Shown: positions 36,788 through 46,210, counted from the stretch's first letter. The stretch: DNA of 64,000 nt from Corynebacterium sp. KPL1814 (GCF_000478175.1 NZ_KI515774.1:307594-371593), one strand, 5' to 3'. Notes: generated from the letters alone by a model not told the origin. A program made the numbers and translations.

Positions 36788-37867
36788 CTACTTTTGGCGC
36801 GTCGTTGCCTGAATTGCTAGGTGCTCTAGCGTTTCCGTGATCTGCGGGTCCACGTTCGCCGCACGCAAATGAGCCAACCCGGATTCCGTCAACGCGGTAA
36901 TGCGGCGCTCAATCTCATCGGGGGCGCCGGAATCCGCAATGATTTGGGATAGGCGCAGCAAGTCCTGCGGATCCGAAGTGCGGCCAATGAATTTCCGCAG
37001 GGTAGCGGCGGCGCTGGGATCGCGTTCATCGGCGCGCTGGAGCGCTAGGGCGAGAAGCTCCGTGCGCTTGCCTTCCCGCAGATCGTCGCCGGCGGGCTTG
37101 CCAGTGATCGCAGGATCCCCAAAGACCCCAAGTTGGTCATCGCGCAGCTGATAGGCAATGCCGATATCGTGCCCATAACCGCGGAAAGCCGAGATTAACT
37201 CTTCGCTCGCACCCGCGATGGCAGCGCCCAAATGCAGGGGCCGCTCGATGGTATAAGCTGCGGTTTTATAGCGATTGACGGAATTGCTCAGCGTTACCGA
37301 TTCGGAACCGGCTGCCTCGAGGGAAATATCGAGCAATTGGCCACCCAAAACCTCGGTGCGCATTCCCCGCCAGGGCTTGCGCGCACGCTGCAAAGCCTCC
37401 GAGCTAAGCCCAGAATCCTGAAACATATCCTCGGCATAGACCAGCGCAAAATCACCCACCAAGATGGCGACGGACGTGCCAAAGAACTCCGGATCCCCTA
37501 AGAAATCGGATTCACGGTGGAGGCGCTCTGCTTCCCGATGCACCGTCGGTTTCCCGCGCCGGGTATTCGACGCGTCAATGATGTCATCGTGAATAAGTGC
37601 GCAAGCTTGGATGAACTCCAGCGAGGACGCCGCGCGCAGCATGGCCTCAGGGGATTCCGAACCGCGGCCTGCGGCGAGGTAACCCGCCCACGCATACATG
37701 GGGCGCACCCTTTTTCCGCCGTCGAGGACGAACGATTCCAAGACGCTCATGGCGGAACTGACCGGGGCGCCAATCTCTGCCACGTGATCCCGGCGCTGGT
37801 CCAAGAAGATGGCTAATTTTTCGCGCACCGCGCCGGGGATATCCGCAAGCTCAGGAATATTCGTCAT
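36788..37867 (-). CDS. idsA: idsA, polyprenyl (geranylgeranyl) diphosphate synthase
   Basis: 359 aa, all-alpha prenyltransferase. First aspartate motif in LIHDDIIDASNTRRGKPTVH near residue 95; second in YQLRDDQLGVFGD near residue 240, with Gly in the third-Asp position as usual for this actinobacterial group. In C. glutamicum IdsA makes GGPP for carotenoids and for prenyl carriers. The start is ATG 37867, 8 nt after GGAG; the GTG six bases before it at 37873 is less likely. Confidence 0.92.
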   Translation of the reverse strand: MTNIPELADIPGAVREKLAIFLDQRRDHVAEIGAPVSSAMSVLESFVLDGGKRVRPMYAWAGYLAAGRGSESPEAMLRAASSLEFIQACALIHDDIIDASNTRRGKPTVHREAERLHRESDFLGDPEFFGTSVAILVGDFALVYAEDMFQDSGLSSEALQRARKPWRGMRTEVLGGQLLDISLEAAGSESVTLSNSVNRYKTAAYTIERPLHLGAAIAGASEELISAFRGYGHDIGIAYQLRDDQLGVFGDPAITGKPAGDDLREGKRTELLALALQRADERDPSAAATLRKFIGRTSDPQDLLRLSQIIADSGAPDEIERRITALTESGLAHLRAANVDPQITETLEHLAIQATTRQK

Positions 37868-37918
37868 AGTCACATCTCCACACGATACCGCCTAGCGCCA
37901 AGAAGAAATAACGCAGGT

Positions 37919-38485
37919 TTATAGTGGCAGGCTCACTCCCAAAATGGCGAAAGGCCGGGGATCTGCGGGGTAGCGATGGTGGCGCACGACATCAAAGAAA
38001 CCCACGGAGCGGTAGAGGCGAAAAGCCCCGTTGGCTTCCTGTGGCGCTTCCGGCGTTGACAATAAGCCGTAGTGGGCAGGGATATTCCATAGCAAACCTT
38101 TTAGTAGCTGCCTACCTAAACCGTGTCCTTGAAAAGACGGCAACACGTGTACTTCAGCCACCTCAAAGTAGCTGCGCAGCATGCGCCATTCGGACTCCGT
38201 TGGGCCGCCATTGCGGCGCAGGGCGCGGCGCAGTTCGGAATCCCACCAGCTATCCGGGGACCCCAAAAATCCATATGCCACACCCACGACGCCGTTGTCA
38301 TGCGTGGCGATAAGCGCTGTAAACCCTGGGCGCATGGAATCCGTCCGCCAATGGTCAACACTGCGCGAAAACGTGACCGGGTCATAGCCCATTGCCTCGA
38401 TGTAGATCTCCACGAGCTGAGGAGACAACATTGAGAACTCTTGCGGGGTTAAGCGGCGGATTTCGAAACTCACAGTATCTATCAC
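37919..38485 (-). CDS. GNAT-family N-acetyltransferase
   Basis: 188 aa. The acetyl-CoA loop reads VHVLPSFQGHGLGRQLLKGLL near residue 115, with the Q/R-x-x-G-x-G/A pattern, and the C-terminal AFRLYRSVGFFDVVR is typical. The substrate is not evident. The start is uncertain: GTG 38485 (MIDTVSFEI) or GTG 38473 (MSFEIRRL). It lies 51 nt upstream of idsA on the same strand. Confidence 0.85.
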   Translation of the reverse strand: MIDTVSFEIRRLTPQEFSMLSPQLVEIYIEAMGYDPVTFSRSVDHWRTDSMRPGFTALIATHDNGVVGVAYGFLGSPDSWWDSELRRALRRNGGPTESEWRMLRSYFEVAEVHVLPSFQGHGLGRQLLKGLLWNIPAHYGLLSTPEAPQEANGAFRLYRSVGFFDVVRHHRYPADPRPFAILGVSLPL

Positions 38486-38550
38486 ACCAGATACGTGCGG
38501 CTACCGGCGGACGAGGGTGGGGTGGGGTTATTCAGTCGAACAAGGAAAAA

Positions 38551-38567
38551 GTTCGAACAATGTTCGA
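38551..38567. promoter_or_regulatory. SOS-box-like palindrome and neighbouring TTCGAAC motifs
   Basis: GTTCGAACAATGTTCGA contains TCGAAC-AAT-GTTCGA. The actinobacterial LexA box has the same arms with a 4-nt spacer; here it is 3 nt. TCGAACA also occurs at 38536, and TTCGAACA at 38604 inside the promoter spacer. LexA or another factor could bind. Confidence 0.45.
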
Positions 38568-38596
38568 TATACGTGGGGTTATGGCTGGTGAAACTC

Positions 38597-38625
38597 TTGA
38601 TTAATTCGAACAGGTGAACTATAAT
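38597..38625 (+). promoter_or_regulatory. Strong sigma-A promoter of the HEPN gene
   Basis: TTGATT (38597-38602), 17 nt, TATAAT (38620-38625). This is the best -35/-10 pair I see in the window. TTCGAACA lies within the spacer. Confidence 0.8.
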
Positions 38626-38707
38626 AGAAGCTAGATGTCCGGTTGGCTACTTAAAGTAAACGGCAATCGAACACGGTTAGTTATTTGCGCAGTACAGGAG
38701 AAAAACA

Positions 38708-39151
38708 ATGGCACAGATTATTTCCGCAACGCAGTCCCGCTCTATCGGTCGCTTCGCTGGCAAGCAGGGCGCGAAGCGGGCTCACTTTCTTTTTCAGGCC
38801 CGCGAGCTATTAGATCAGGCGAGAAGCTACGCGGCGGATGGCCGCTTTGATCAGGCGCTGGAGGTGGCCTATCAGTCTGCATTGCGTACGGCTGGCGCAC
38901 GGGTAGCGGTATCGGTGGTCTCTCGCCGCCGGCGCCTGCCAACGAGTGCGTGGGACCGTTTGGCTCTAGTTGGGGCCGAAGAAAAGCAGTGGGCGGAGGC
39001 TTTTAAGTCCTATTCTCGCACTCGCGCCCGGGTGGCATCTGGCTTGGATGCAACTCCGGACGAGGAGTATGTCTACGGATTAATGCAGCAGGCAGCGCAA
39101 TTTTTAGATGAGAGCGAAACAGAGACGATCCTGGGTTCTTTTGCGGCATAA
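38708..39151 (+). CDS. SAV_6107-family HEPN domain protein
   Basis: 147 aa, helical. I recognise the SAV_6107 HEPN family from the core FLFQARELLDQARSYAADGRFDQALEVAYQSALRTAGARVAV. The classical RNase motif RX4-6H is not evident, so activity is doubtful. ATG 38708 has AGGAG 7 nt upstream. It has a strong promoter and TTCGAAC motifs upstream, which suggests inducible expression, perhaps by DNA damage. I recall the C. glutamicum homologue being listed as SOS-responsive, but cannot verify this here. Confidence 0.8.
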   Translation: MAQIISATQSRSIGRFAGKQGAKRAHFLFQARELLDQARSYAADGRFDQALEVAYQSALRTAGARVAVSVVSRRRRLPTSAWDRLALVGAEEKQWAEAFKSYSRTRARVASGLDATPDEEYVYGLMQQAAQFLDESETETILGSFAA

Positions 39152-39270
39152 CTGCGGCATAATCACTGTTGAGGGGAATAACTACCTTTTGGGGAACATA
39201 CTGGTTACTCTGGACGTTAGTATTGGTAGAAGATATATCGGCCGAAGCCCAGTCCCTAGTTGGAGGAATA

Positions 39271-39672
39271 GTGTCTCTTTCTGAACAGGAGCAACGCACG
39301 CTCCGTGAAATAGAGGAATCGTTATTAGCGGACGATCCTAAATTTGGCGCTTCTGTGTCTGAATCTACCTCGATCGGCGGTTCCGGCGGCGCAGTTACCC
39401 TGCGTGGAATTGCGCTCATCGTGGTTGGTCTGTGCATGCTCGTCGGCGGCGTGGCTTTGGCGCAGCAAAGTTTGTGGTTTATTGCGCTGTCCATTGCAGG
39501 ATTCCTTGTTATGTTCGCCGCTGGCGTATGGATGCTTCGTGGTGACCAACCCGCTAGCGCGGGAAAGAAAAAGTCTTCCAATGGACGGTCAAAGAAGGCA
39601 GCGTCGTCTCGCAGCAATGGAGTAGGCAGCAAGCTGGAAGAAAACTTCCGTCGGCGCTTTGAGGAGAGTTAA
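39271..39672 (+). CDS. DUF3040 membrane protein
   Basis: 133 aa. Begins MSLSEQEQRTLREIEESLLADDPKFG, the DUF3040 signature, followed by two membrane helices (about 45-65 and 70-88) and a Ser/Lys-rich basic tail. Start GTG 39271 with GGAGGA 3 nt upstream; the frame upstream to 39169 has no similarity. Function unknown. Conserved next to mraZ in mycolata, so a role near division is possible but not shown. Ends in a terminator. Confidence 0.85.
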   Translation: MSLSEQEQRTLREIEESLLADDPKFGASVSESTSIGGSGGAVTLRGIALIVVGLCMLVGGVALAQQSLWFIALSIAGFLVMFAAGVWMLRGDQPASAGKKKSSNGRSKKAASSRSNGVGSKLEENFRRRFEES

Positions 39673-39688
39673 CCGCGGACTCTTCATT

Positions 39689-39725
39689 TCCCCAGTCACC
39701 AGGAAGGGTGGCTGGGGATTTTTTA
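39689..39725 (+). terminator. Rho-independent terminator after the DUF3040 gene
   Basis: TCCCCAG (39689-39695) pairs with CTGGGGA (39712-39718), with CACC/GGTG inside, followed by seven T. Confidence 0.92.
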
Positions 39726-39741
39726 TGGCTCACCAAAATTT

Positions 39742-40029
39742 CCCACTTTGTCCCACCTTTTCACCAAAACTGCGGTGCGGTGGGGGATTGTGGGTACTGG
39801 AGGGTGAATACCTGTGCAATAAGCAGGTAATGCGCTGTAAGTGGTCTATGGGGTGAAGTAACTTTGATGGTGTAGGTGGGATTAAAGGGGTGGATCTCCG
39901 GGGCTGTCAAGGCGGTCCGCGGGAATTCTGCCCACCGTAAAAACACCCCTTTAACTGCATATACTTTTTGAGTTGTTAAGAATATGGCGTTTTAAGTGGG
40001 GCATGTGGGGGAAAGTGGGGTAGAGTGGG
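39742..40029. promoter_or_regulatory. Two groups of TGGG boxes before mraZ (probable MraZ operators)
   Basis: Plus-strand TGGG begins at 39997, 40006, 40016 and 40026 (steps 9, 10, 10). A second plus-strand pair begins at 39781 and 39791, and a minus-strand pair (CCCA) is at 39742 and 39752, both with 10-bp steps. MraZ binds TGGG repeats of this spacing in other bacteria. The 440 bp from 39673 to 40112 hold no gene. Confidence 0.75.
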
Positions 40030-40112
40030 GCGCAGCGGAGGAATGGGGTTGAAAAACTCACTTCTGCCGTGAGGGAATCCGGAGTTGTCGAGTGAGGAAG
40101 GTGGACGCCGGG

Positions 40113-40547
40113 ATGTTTCTCGGAACCTACACTCCGAAACTTGATGACAAAGGGCGCTTAACGCTTCCTGCAAAATTTCGCGATGAACTCGCAGGTGGCC
40201 TGATGGTCACCAAGGGGCAAGACCATTCTTTGGCCGTGTACCCACGCGAGGAGTTCGCCGAACGCGCACGGAAGGCTGCGGCGGTTTCTCGAACCAATCC
40301 GGAAGCACGCGCTTTCATTCGTAACTTGGCGGCAAGCGCGGACGAACAGCGGCCCGACGGGCATGGTCGTATCACCTTGTCCGCAGGCCACCGTGAGTAC
40401 GCGGGTTTGTCCAAAGAGTGCGTGGTGGTTGGCTCGGTAGATTTCCTCGAAATTTGGGATGCAGCCGCGTGGGCTGAGTATCAATCGCAAACTGAAGATG
40501 CTTATTCGGCAGCAGATGCCGATGACGTACTTGCGGGCTTGCTGTAA
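40113..40547 (+). CDS. mraZ: mraZ, transcriptional regulator of the division and cell wall cluster
   Basis: 144 aa. Two SpoVT/AbrB-like repeats; the DXXXR motifs are in [14 protein letters not shown] (N-terminal half) and [15 protein letters not shown] (C-terminal half). MraZ forms a ring and binds TGGG repeats before its own gene, which are present upstream. Start ATG 40113 ([10 protein letters not shown]) fits the family; the frame begins 21 bases earlier at a GTG. A hairpin covers the stop codon (40533-40555). Confidence 0.95.
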   Translation: MFLGTYTPKLDDKGRLTLPAKFRDELAGGLMVTKGQDHSLAVYPREEFAERARKAAAVSRTNPEARAFIRNLAASADEQRPDGHGRITLSAGHREYAGLSKECVVVGSVDFLEIWDAAAWAEYQSQTEDAYSAADADDVLAGLL

Positions 40548-40555
40548 AAGCCCGC
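40533..40555 (+). terminator. Hairpin spanning the mraZ stop codon
   Basis: GCGGGCTT (40533-40540) pairs with AAGCCCGC (40548-40555); the loop ends with the TAA stop. There is no T run, so attenuation or mRNA processing between mraZ and rsmH is as likely as termination. Confidence 0.55.
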
Positions 40556-40560
40556 ATCTC

Positions 40561-40679
40561 GAGTGCGTGTAAGGACTCTGTCCGAGGCGGATGATTCTGG
40601 TGTACTTCCCCGATATCAGAAACCTGCCTCGGACAGGGCCCTATATGCACTCGTCGTGCTTTCCACGATAGGAAGTCCT
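40561..40679 (+). ncRNA. Structured leader of rsmH, matching the mraW RNA motif
   Basis: Outer helix GAGTGC (40561-40566) with GCACTC (40647-40652). An 11-bp helix CTGTCCGAGGC (40578-40588) with GCCTCGGACAG (40626-40636). AGGACT (40572-40577) can also pair with AGTCCT (40674-40679), an alternative that would include the 3' flank. A conserved mraW RNA motif upstream of mraW operons in Actinobacteria is published; position and fold fit, but I could not run the covariance model. Confidence 0.7.
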
Positions 40680-40715
40680 GCACAGCGGAAATAAGAAAGG
40701 GGGACGCGGGGAGAC

Positions 40716-41756
40716 ATGGCTACAACTGACCTTAATTACGATGTGGCGGATAACCACGGCCATGTGCCGGTCATGCGCGAGCGCATGGCAGAGCTCCTGC
40801 GCCCCGGGGTAGAGGCTGCGGGTTCGCAGGCTGTGCTTGTCGATGCCACCTTGGGTGCCGGCGGCCACAGCGAGTACTTCCTCCAGACCTTTCCGCAGGC
40901 GCGCGTTATCGGTGTGGACCGCGATGAGCAGGCGTTGCGCAATGCTTCGGCCAGGCTAGAGCCTTACGGCCCGCGTTTTTGTGCGGTCAATGCTCGCTTC
41001 GATGAGCTCGGCACCGCCATCGCCCAGGGCGAGGGCGAAATCTTTGATGCTGCCCGCGCCCACGGAATCGCGGGGGCCCTCTTTGATTTGGGCGTTTCTT
41101 CCATGCAGCTGGATCAGGCAGAGCGCGGCTTTGCCTATAAGACGGATGCGCCGCTGGATATGCGGATGGATCCCAGCCACGGGCTTACCGCCGCTGACGT
41201 ACTCAATACGTATTCGCACGGAGACTTAGCACGGATTCTCAAGACCTATGGCGACGAGCGCTTCGCGGGCAAGATTGCCTCCGCAGTACTCAAGGAGCGC
41301 GAGAAGGAACCATTTAGCACCTCAGGCCGCTTGGTTGAGCTTCTTTACTCGACCATTCCGGCGGCAACGCGCCGCACGGGCGGGCATCCGGCAAAGCGCA
41401 CGTTCCAAGCGCTGCGGGTAGAGGTAAACCGCGAGCTGGAGGCCATTGAAAATGTGCTCCCCGTGATTACCAGTGCGCTTTCTATTGGGGCGCGCGCGGT
41501 CTTTATGAGCTACCAGTCCTTAGAAGACCGCCTTGTGAAGGCAGCATTCAAGGATCTTTCTACGTCCACCACGCCAGCCGGCTTGCCGATGGACCTGCCG
41601 GGCACCGCACCGGAATTCGCCACGGTTACCCGTGGGGCCGAAAAGGCATCGCAGGCGGAAGTAGAAGAAAATTCCCGCGCCGCGTCGGTGCGCGTGCGCG
41701 CCCTAGAACGGCTCGAAGGCACGCCAGAATTTTTACCCCCGGGAGGCAAGAAATGA
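40716..41756 (+). CDS. rsmH: rsmH (mraW), 16S rRNA m4C1402 methyltransferase
   Basis: 346 aa. Methylates N4 of C1402 in the 30S decoding site. The SAM motif is [15 protein letters not shown] near residue 40, the N-terminus has HVPVM, and the family blocks [45 protein letters not shown] and [11 protein letters not shown] are all present. ATG 40716 follows GGGGAG. The stop overlaps the ftsL start (ATGA). Confidence 0.96.
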   Translation: MATTDLNYDVADNHGHVPVMRERMAELLRPGVEAAGSQAVLVDATLGAGGHSEYFLQTFPQARVIGVDRDEQALRNASARLEPYGPRFCAVNARFDELGTAIAQGEGEIFDAARAHGIAGALFDLGVSSMQLDQAERGFAYKTDAPLDMRMDPSHGLTAADVLNTYSHGDLARILKTYGDERFAGKIASAVLKEREKEPFSTSGRLVELLYSTIPAATRRTGGHPAKRTFQALRVEVNRELEAIENVLPVITSALSIGARAVFMSYQSLEDRLVKAAFKDLSTSTTPAGLPMDLPGTAPEFATVTRGAEKASQAEVEENSRAASVRVRALERLEGTPEFLPPGGKK

Positions 41757-42583
41757 GCACCATCCCACGCCGAAACCAGCACTTAACGGATAGCCGCGAC
41801 AGAGAGGCCACTCGCAGCATGGGCGCCAGCCGAGACTTCACCACCGGAATCGACACGGGAGCGCCGACCGCAGTGCGCGAGCGCACCTCCACTAGGGCCG
41901 CCGGCAAAACGGCGCGCCGCACGGCCCCTAGCCGTACCCGGGTTCCACACCGTGGAGCAAACCGGCTTGGTTCGAAGCAGGTCGTCAGTTTCCGCGGACG
42001 GCGGCTGCAACAGCAGACGAAGCAGAATAATGCTTTTGCCCGCGTTGCCGTCTTGGCCGTTACCTTGCTCATTGGCGGGGTCGTGCTGGCCATGTGGCTT
42101 TCTGGTTTGTCCACCTCACAGACGTTTAAAATCCAGCAGCTGACGGTGCAGGAATCGCAGTTGGATAACCAGATTGAATCGCTGAACCGTGATGCAGAAA
42201 ACTTGAGCTCCTCTGCGGATATTGCCCGCCGCGCGGATGAATTGGGCATGGCCGTGCCCAAGCAACCCGGCGTGACTGAGGTAGGCGGGGATGGCGAGAT
42301 CGTCGCCAAGCGCGAAGGCACTCCGGATACGGAAAAGCTTATCGATGTCAACGGTGAACCCATCCGCCCGGGCCAAGCCTCAAGTGACCCGAAGGATACG
42401 GAGGGAATGTCTGATTCCCTCAACGCCGTGCCGCGCGGGCAGCAGCAAAATGCCCGCGGCAACGACACGGACGAGGAGCGGGATGAGCACCGCGGCAGCG
42501 ATGACGACGATAACAACGATAACGCTAGCGATACTCGCCCCAACCTTCCCGCCCGCGCGCCGTACACCAGCCAGGACGATTAA
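41753..42583 (+). CDS. ftsL: ftsL-like divisome protein
   Basis: 276-aa bitopic membrane protein. A basic N-terminal 95 residues, one helix near 97-118, then a short heptad region ([42 protein letters not shown]) typical of FtsL. The last 100 residues are long, hydrophilic and very acidic ([10 protein letters not shown]). Sequence identity in FtsL is always low; position between rsmH and ftsI and topology are the main evidence. It bridges FtsQ/FtsB and the FtsW-FtsI synthase. Confidence 0.85.
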   Translation: MSTIPRRNQHLTDSRDREATRSMGASRDFTTGIDTGAPTAVRERTSTRAAGKTARRTAPSRTRVPHRGANRLGSKQVVSFRGRRLQQQTKQNNAFARVAVLAVTLLIGGVVLAMWLSGLSTSQTFKIQQLTVQESQLDNQIESLNRDAENLSSSADIARRADELGMAVPKQPGVTEVGGDGEIVAKREGTPDTEKLIDVNGEPIRPGQASSDPKDTEGMSDSLNAVPRGQQQNARGNDTDEERDEHRGSDDDDNNDNASDTRPNLPARAPYTSQDD

Positions 42584-42707
42584 ACGGACAGAATAAGTGG
42601 TGAAATTCTCTGTGCTCGCGCGTGGTAGCGCGGGCACTGCCCATCTTGTAGGGCACAATCGATACACGCAACAACCTGTGGCGGCGAAGGGAAGGTGACT
42701 GAGCACC

Positions 42708-44663
42708 GTGACTGCACCGAATAATGGTGGCAACCGTGGATACCGTCCGCGGCCGCGCCGCGCTGCTAGCTCTGTTGTGCCCCAAAAAGCGATCATGCGC
42801 CAGCGCCTGCGCATCATTTTGACCTGCGTTGTCGTCGCCACCGTCGCTTTGGGCGGCCGCCTTGCGTGGGTGCAATTGGTCTGGGGCCCAGACCTTGCGG
42901 CGAAGGCTGTTACCCAGCGCGAACGCGTCTACATCGATCCGGCCCGCAGGGGAGAGGTCCTAGACCGGGATGGCCAGCGATTGGCCTATACAATGAAGTC
43001 TCGTTCCTTGACTGTCTCTCCCACGCGCCTGCGCGATGAGCTCAAAGAGCAGGCGAAAATGGAAGCCACGTCCGAGGGAAAACTCGAGGACATGGATGAC
43101 AGCAAAAAAGATGAGTACCTCACCAACCAAATGGAGGACAAGCTCAAGGAGATGGCTGAGGGCATCCCGAAGATGATTGAGGATTCGGGTGCCTCTGCCT
43201 CCAAGGTGGATGCGGGCGATATTAAAAACAAGCTCAAGGCCGATACGCAGTACGAGGTCCTAGTCCGCAATGTGGACCCGGATGTCGCCGTAGAGATTTC
43301 CAATAAGTACCACGGCGTCGCGGCTGACCGGCAAGATATCCGCCAGTACCCGAATGGGGCGATTGCAGAAAATGTCGTGGGCAAGGTCTCGATGGATGGC
43401 CACGGCCAATTTGGCTTTGAGGCCGCCCGCGATACCGAGCTGACCGGTATCGATGGGCAGTCAACGGAGGATGTCTCCGCCGATGGGCAGGTCATCCCCG
43501 GCACGCTGCGCGACGTCGTGGATGCCGTTGATGGCCGCGATGTCACCCTCACCCTGGATTTGGATCTGCAGACTTACGTCCAGCAAAAGCTGGAAAAGGC
43601 CAAGGCCAATTCGCAGGCGGAAGGTGCCGAGGCAGTAGTGCTTGATGCCGCGACGGGCCAGGTGCTCGCCATGGCCAATACCGATACGGTGGATCCGAAT
43701 AAGAATATCGAAGACCAGCTCAAAGAGGGCAAGGACTTCGAGAACCGCAGCATTTCCCACCCCTATGAGCCCGGTTCCGTTGCTAAGATAGTGACGGCGG
43801 CAGCGGCGTTGCAGGAGGGCATCACCACTCCGGATGAAGTGCACCAAGTGCCGGGCTCCATCGATATGGCTGGCGTGACCGTCAATGATGCCTGGAATCA
43901 CGGCACCGAGCCGTATACCACCACCGGCATCTTTGGTAAGTCCTCCAACGTGGGTACCTTGATGATCGCGGATAAACTCGGACCGGAGAAATATGCGGAG
44001 TACCTGAAGAAGTTTGGCTTGGGCGCTAACACGGGCATTGAGCTGCCGAATGAATCCGCCGGCACAGTGCCAGATCAAGAGCAGTGGTCGGGCGGCACCT
44101 TTGCCAATCTGCCTATTGGCCAGGGCCAGGCGTGGACGACGTTGCAGATGGCGAGCGTGTACCAAGCATTGGCCAACGGCGGCGAGCGCATCGAACCGCG
44201 CATCATCGACGAGATCAAAGATCCCGATGGCGAGACGGAAAAGCTGCCCGAGCCGAAGAAGACCCAGGTAGTGTACAAGGAAACCGCTAAGACCGCGGTG
44301 GATATGTTCCGCGCCGTCTTCCAAGACGACGATGCCGGCGTGCAAAACGGCACGGCCGCGAATGCGCAATTGGATGGCTACCAGCTCTCCGGCAAGACCG
44401 GTACCGCGCAGAAGGTGGACCCGAATTCAGGGGCGTATTCTAATTCCGCGTACTGGATTACCTTCGCGGGCATTGCGCCTGCCGATGACCCACGTTTCGT
44501 CGTCGCAGTCATGCTCGATGAGCCCAAGTCCGGCGTGGAAGACAATGGCGGCGGCGGCCAGTCCGCAGCCCCCATCTTCCGGGATATTTCTTCCTGGCTG
44601 CTCAATCGCGACAATATTCCCACCTCGACACCAGCGCCGCGGATGACCCTGCGGGAACAATAG
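42708..44663 (+). CDS. ftsI: ftsI, penicillin-binding protein 3 (septal transpeptidase)
   Basis: 651 aa. One membrane helix (35-55), then the class B pedestal domain (DPARRGEVLDRDG), an acidic/Lys-rich insertion at 110-180, and the transpeptidase domain. Active-site motifs: SVAK (Ser357, Lys360), SSN (412-414) and KTG (563-565). It cross-links septal peptidoglycan with FtsW and is a beta-lactam target. Start GTG 42708; 124 nt after ftsL, the widest gap in this part of the cluster. murE follows after 9 nt. Confidence 0.95.
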   Translation: MTAPNNGGNRGYRPRPRRAASSVVPQKAIMRQRLRIILTCVVVATVALGGRLAWVQLVWGPDLAAKAVTQRERVYIDPARRGEVLDRDGQRLAYTMKSRSLTVSPTRLRDELKEQAKMEATSEGKLEDMDDSKKDEYLTNQMEDKLKEMAEGIPKMIEDSGASASKVDAGDIKNKLKADTQYEVLVRNVDPDVAVEISNKYHGVAADRQDIRQYPNGAIAENVVGKVSMDGHGQFGFEAARDTELTGIDGQSTEDVSADGQVIPGTLRDVVDAVDGRDVTLTLDLDLQTYVQQKLEKAKANSQAEGAEAVVLDAATGQVLAMANTDTVDPNKNIEDQLKEGKDFENRSISHPYEPGSVAKIVTAAAALQEGITTPDEVHQVPGSIDMAGVTVNDAWNHGTEPYTTTGIFGKSSNVGTLMIADKLGPEKYAEYLKKFGLGANTGIELPNESAGTVPDQEQWSGGTFANLPIGQGQAWTTLQMASVYQALANGGERIEPRIIDEIKDPDGETEKLPEPKKTQVVYKETAKTAVDMFRAVFQDDDAGVQNGTAANAQLDGYQLSGKTGTAQKVDPNSGAYSNSAYWITFAGIAPADDPRFVVAVMLDEPKSGVEDNGGGGQSAAPIFRDISSWLLNRDNIPTSTPAPRMTLREQ

Positions 44664-44672
44664 GAGCGTGAA

Positions 44673-46208
44673 ATGTCTGTTTCCTTAGAAAAACTTGCGC
44701 AGCTTTCGCACGGACGCGTCATCGGTGATGGCACCGTTGAGGTCAGCGCGTGCGGCTTGGATTCCGCTAGCCTTCCCGAGGGCGCGTTATTTGCGGCCCT
44801 TCCCGGCACGCGCGTGCACGGTGCGCAGTTCGTCGGGGATACCAAGGCAGGCGCGGTGCTTACCGATGCCGCCGGGCTCGACCACCTCCGTCAGGCTAAC
44901 GAGGCCCGCCCGATTATCGTCGTGGACGATATCCGCGCCGTCCTAGGTCCCATCGCGGCAGAAATTTATGGGCACCCCACCCGCGATCTCACGGTCTTCG
45001 GTATTACCGGCACCTCCGGCAAGACCACGACTAGTTACTTGCTGGAAGCTGGCCTCTTGCAGGCTGGCCACTCCGTCGGACTTATCGGCACCACCGGCAC
45101 CCGCATCAATCGCACGCCGGTGCCCACCTCCTTGACCACGCCGGAAGCCCCACGTCTGCAAGAGCTTTTCGCCCGCATGAAAGACGAGGGGGTCACCCAC
45201 GTGGTCATGGAGGTCTCCTCCCACGCTTTGGAGCTCGGCCGTGTGCGCGGCACCAACTTTGCCGTGGCTGGATTCAGCAACCTAAGCCAGGACCACCTGG
45301 ATTTCCATCCCACGATGGAGGAATACTTTTCGGCCAAGTCCCGGCTGTTCCTAGGTGAGCAGGCCGCCCAGCGCGCGGTCATCTGCGTTGACGATGAATG
45401 GGGCGAGCGCCTGCACGGAATGGTAGGAGACGCCGGTGCCCCGGTGACGACGGTGGCAACGCGCCCAGGCCATGCTACGATCACCGCCCGGCAGACGGCC
45501 ACCGAGGCCACCGGTGCACAGGAGGTTGACCTGAACCTGGACGGCACCGACTACTCCTTCCGGTTGCCGCTGCCCGGCGAGTTCAATATCGCCAATGCCG
45601 CACTAGCGTTGGGAATGGCCACCGCCGTGGGCGAAGACCCGCAGGTCTTTTTGACCGGCGTGGAAAACGTCGCCGTTCCTGGGCGCATGGAAAGGATCGA
45701 CCGCGGGCAGGATTTTGTGGCCGTGGTGGATTATGCCCACAAGCCTGCGGCCATTGCTGCGGTTCTCGATACCCTGCGCCTGCAATTGGAGGGCACCTCC
45801 GGGCGCGTGGGCGTCGTCGTCGGCGCCGGCGGAGACCGCGATAGCACCAAGCGCCCGATTATGGGAGCGGCTGCGGCCAGCCGGGCGGATCTCACGGTGG
45901 TCACCGATGATAACCCGCGCACCGAAGACCCCGCCGCTATCCGCGCGGCGGTCATCCAGGGTGCACGGGACGCTGCACCGGGCGCCGATATCCGGGAGCA
46001 GGGCTCGCGCGCACGCGCCATTGATGAAGTGGTGGATTGGGCGCAGCCGGGCGATGCCATCATCGTCGTCGGCAAGGGCCACGAGGTAGGCCAACTCGTC
46101 GGCGAGCGCACGCTGCACTTTGATGACCGAGAGGAAATGGCGCGCGCCATTGAGGAAAAGCTGGCAGGAACAGCGCATCGCGATACTCTTAGGGATACGA
46201 AGGAGTAG
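44673..46208 (+). CDS. murE: murE, UDP-MurNAc-tripeptide synthetase (meso-DAP adding)
   Basis: 511 aa. ATP loop GITGTSGKTTTSYLL near residue 110; carbamylated lysine region and LSQDHLDFH near residue 210; DDNPRTEDP near residue 410. The DNPR motif specifies meso-diaminopimelate, which fits the mycolata wall. murF begins 2 nt downstream, so murE-murF translation is coupled. Confidence 0.96.
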   Translation: MSVSLEKLAQLSHGRVIGDGTVEVSACGLDSASLPEGALFAALPGTRVHGAQFVGDTKAGAVLTDAAGLDHLRQANEARPIIVVDDIRAVLGPIAAEIYGHPTRDLTVFGITGTSGKTTTSYLLEAGLLQAGHSVGLIGTTGTRINRTPVPTSLTTPEAPRLQELFARMKDEGVTHVVMEVSSHALELGRVRGTNFAVAGFSNLSQDHLDFHPTMEEYFSAKSRLFLGEQAAQRAVICVDDEWGERLHGMVGDAGAPVTTVATRPGHATITARQTATEATGAQEVDLNLDGTDYSFRLPLPGEFNIANAALALGMATAVGEDPQVFLTGVENVAVPGRMERIDRGQDFVAVVDYAHKPAAIAAVLDTLRLQLEGTSGRVGVVVGAGGDRDSTKRPIMGAAAASRADLTVVTDDNPRTEDPAAIRAAVIQGARDAAPGADIREQGSRARAIDEVVDWAQPGDAIIVVGKGHEVGQLVGERTLHFDDREEMARAIEEKLAGTAHRDTLRDTKE

Positions 46209-46210
46209 TA

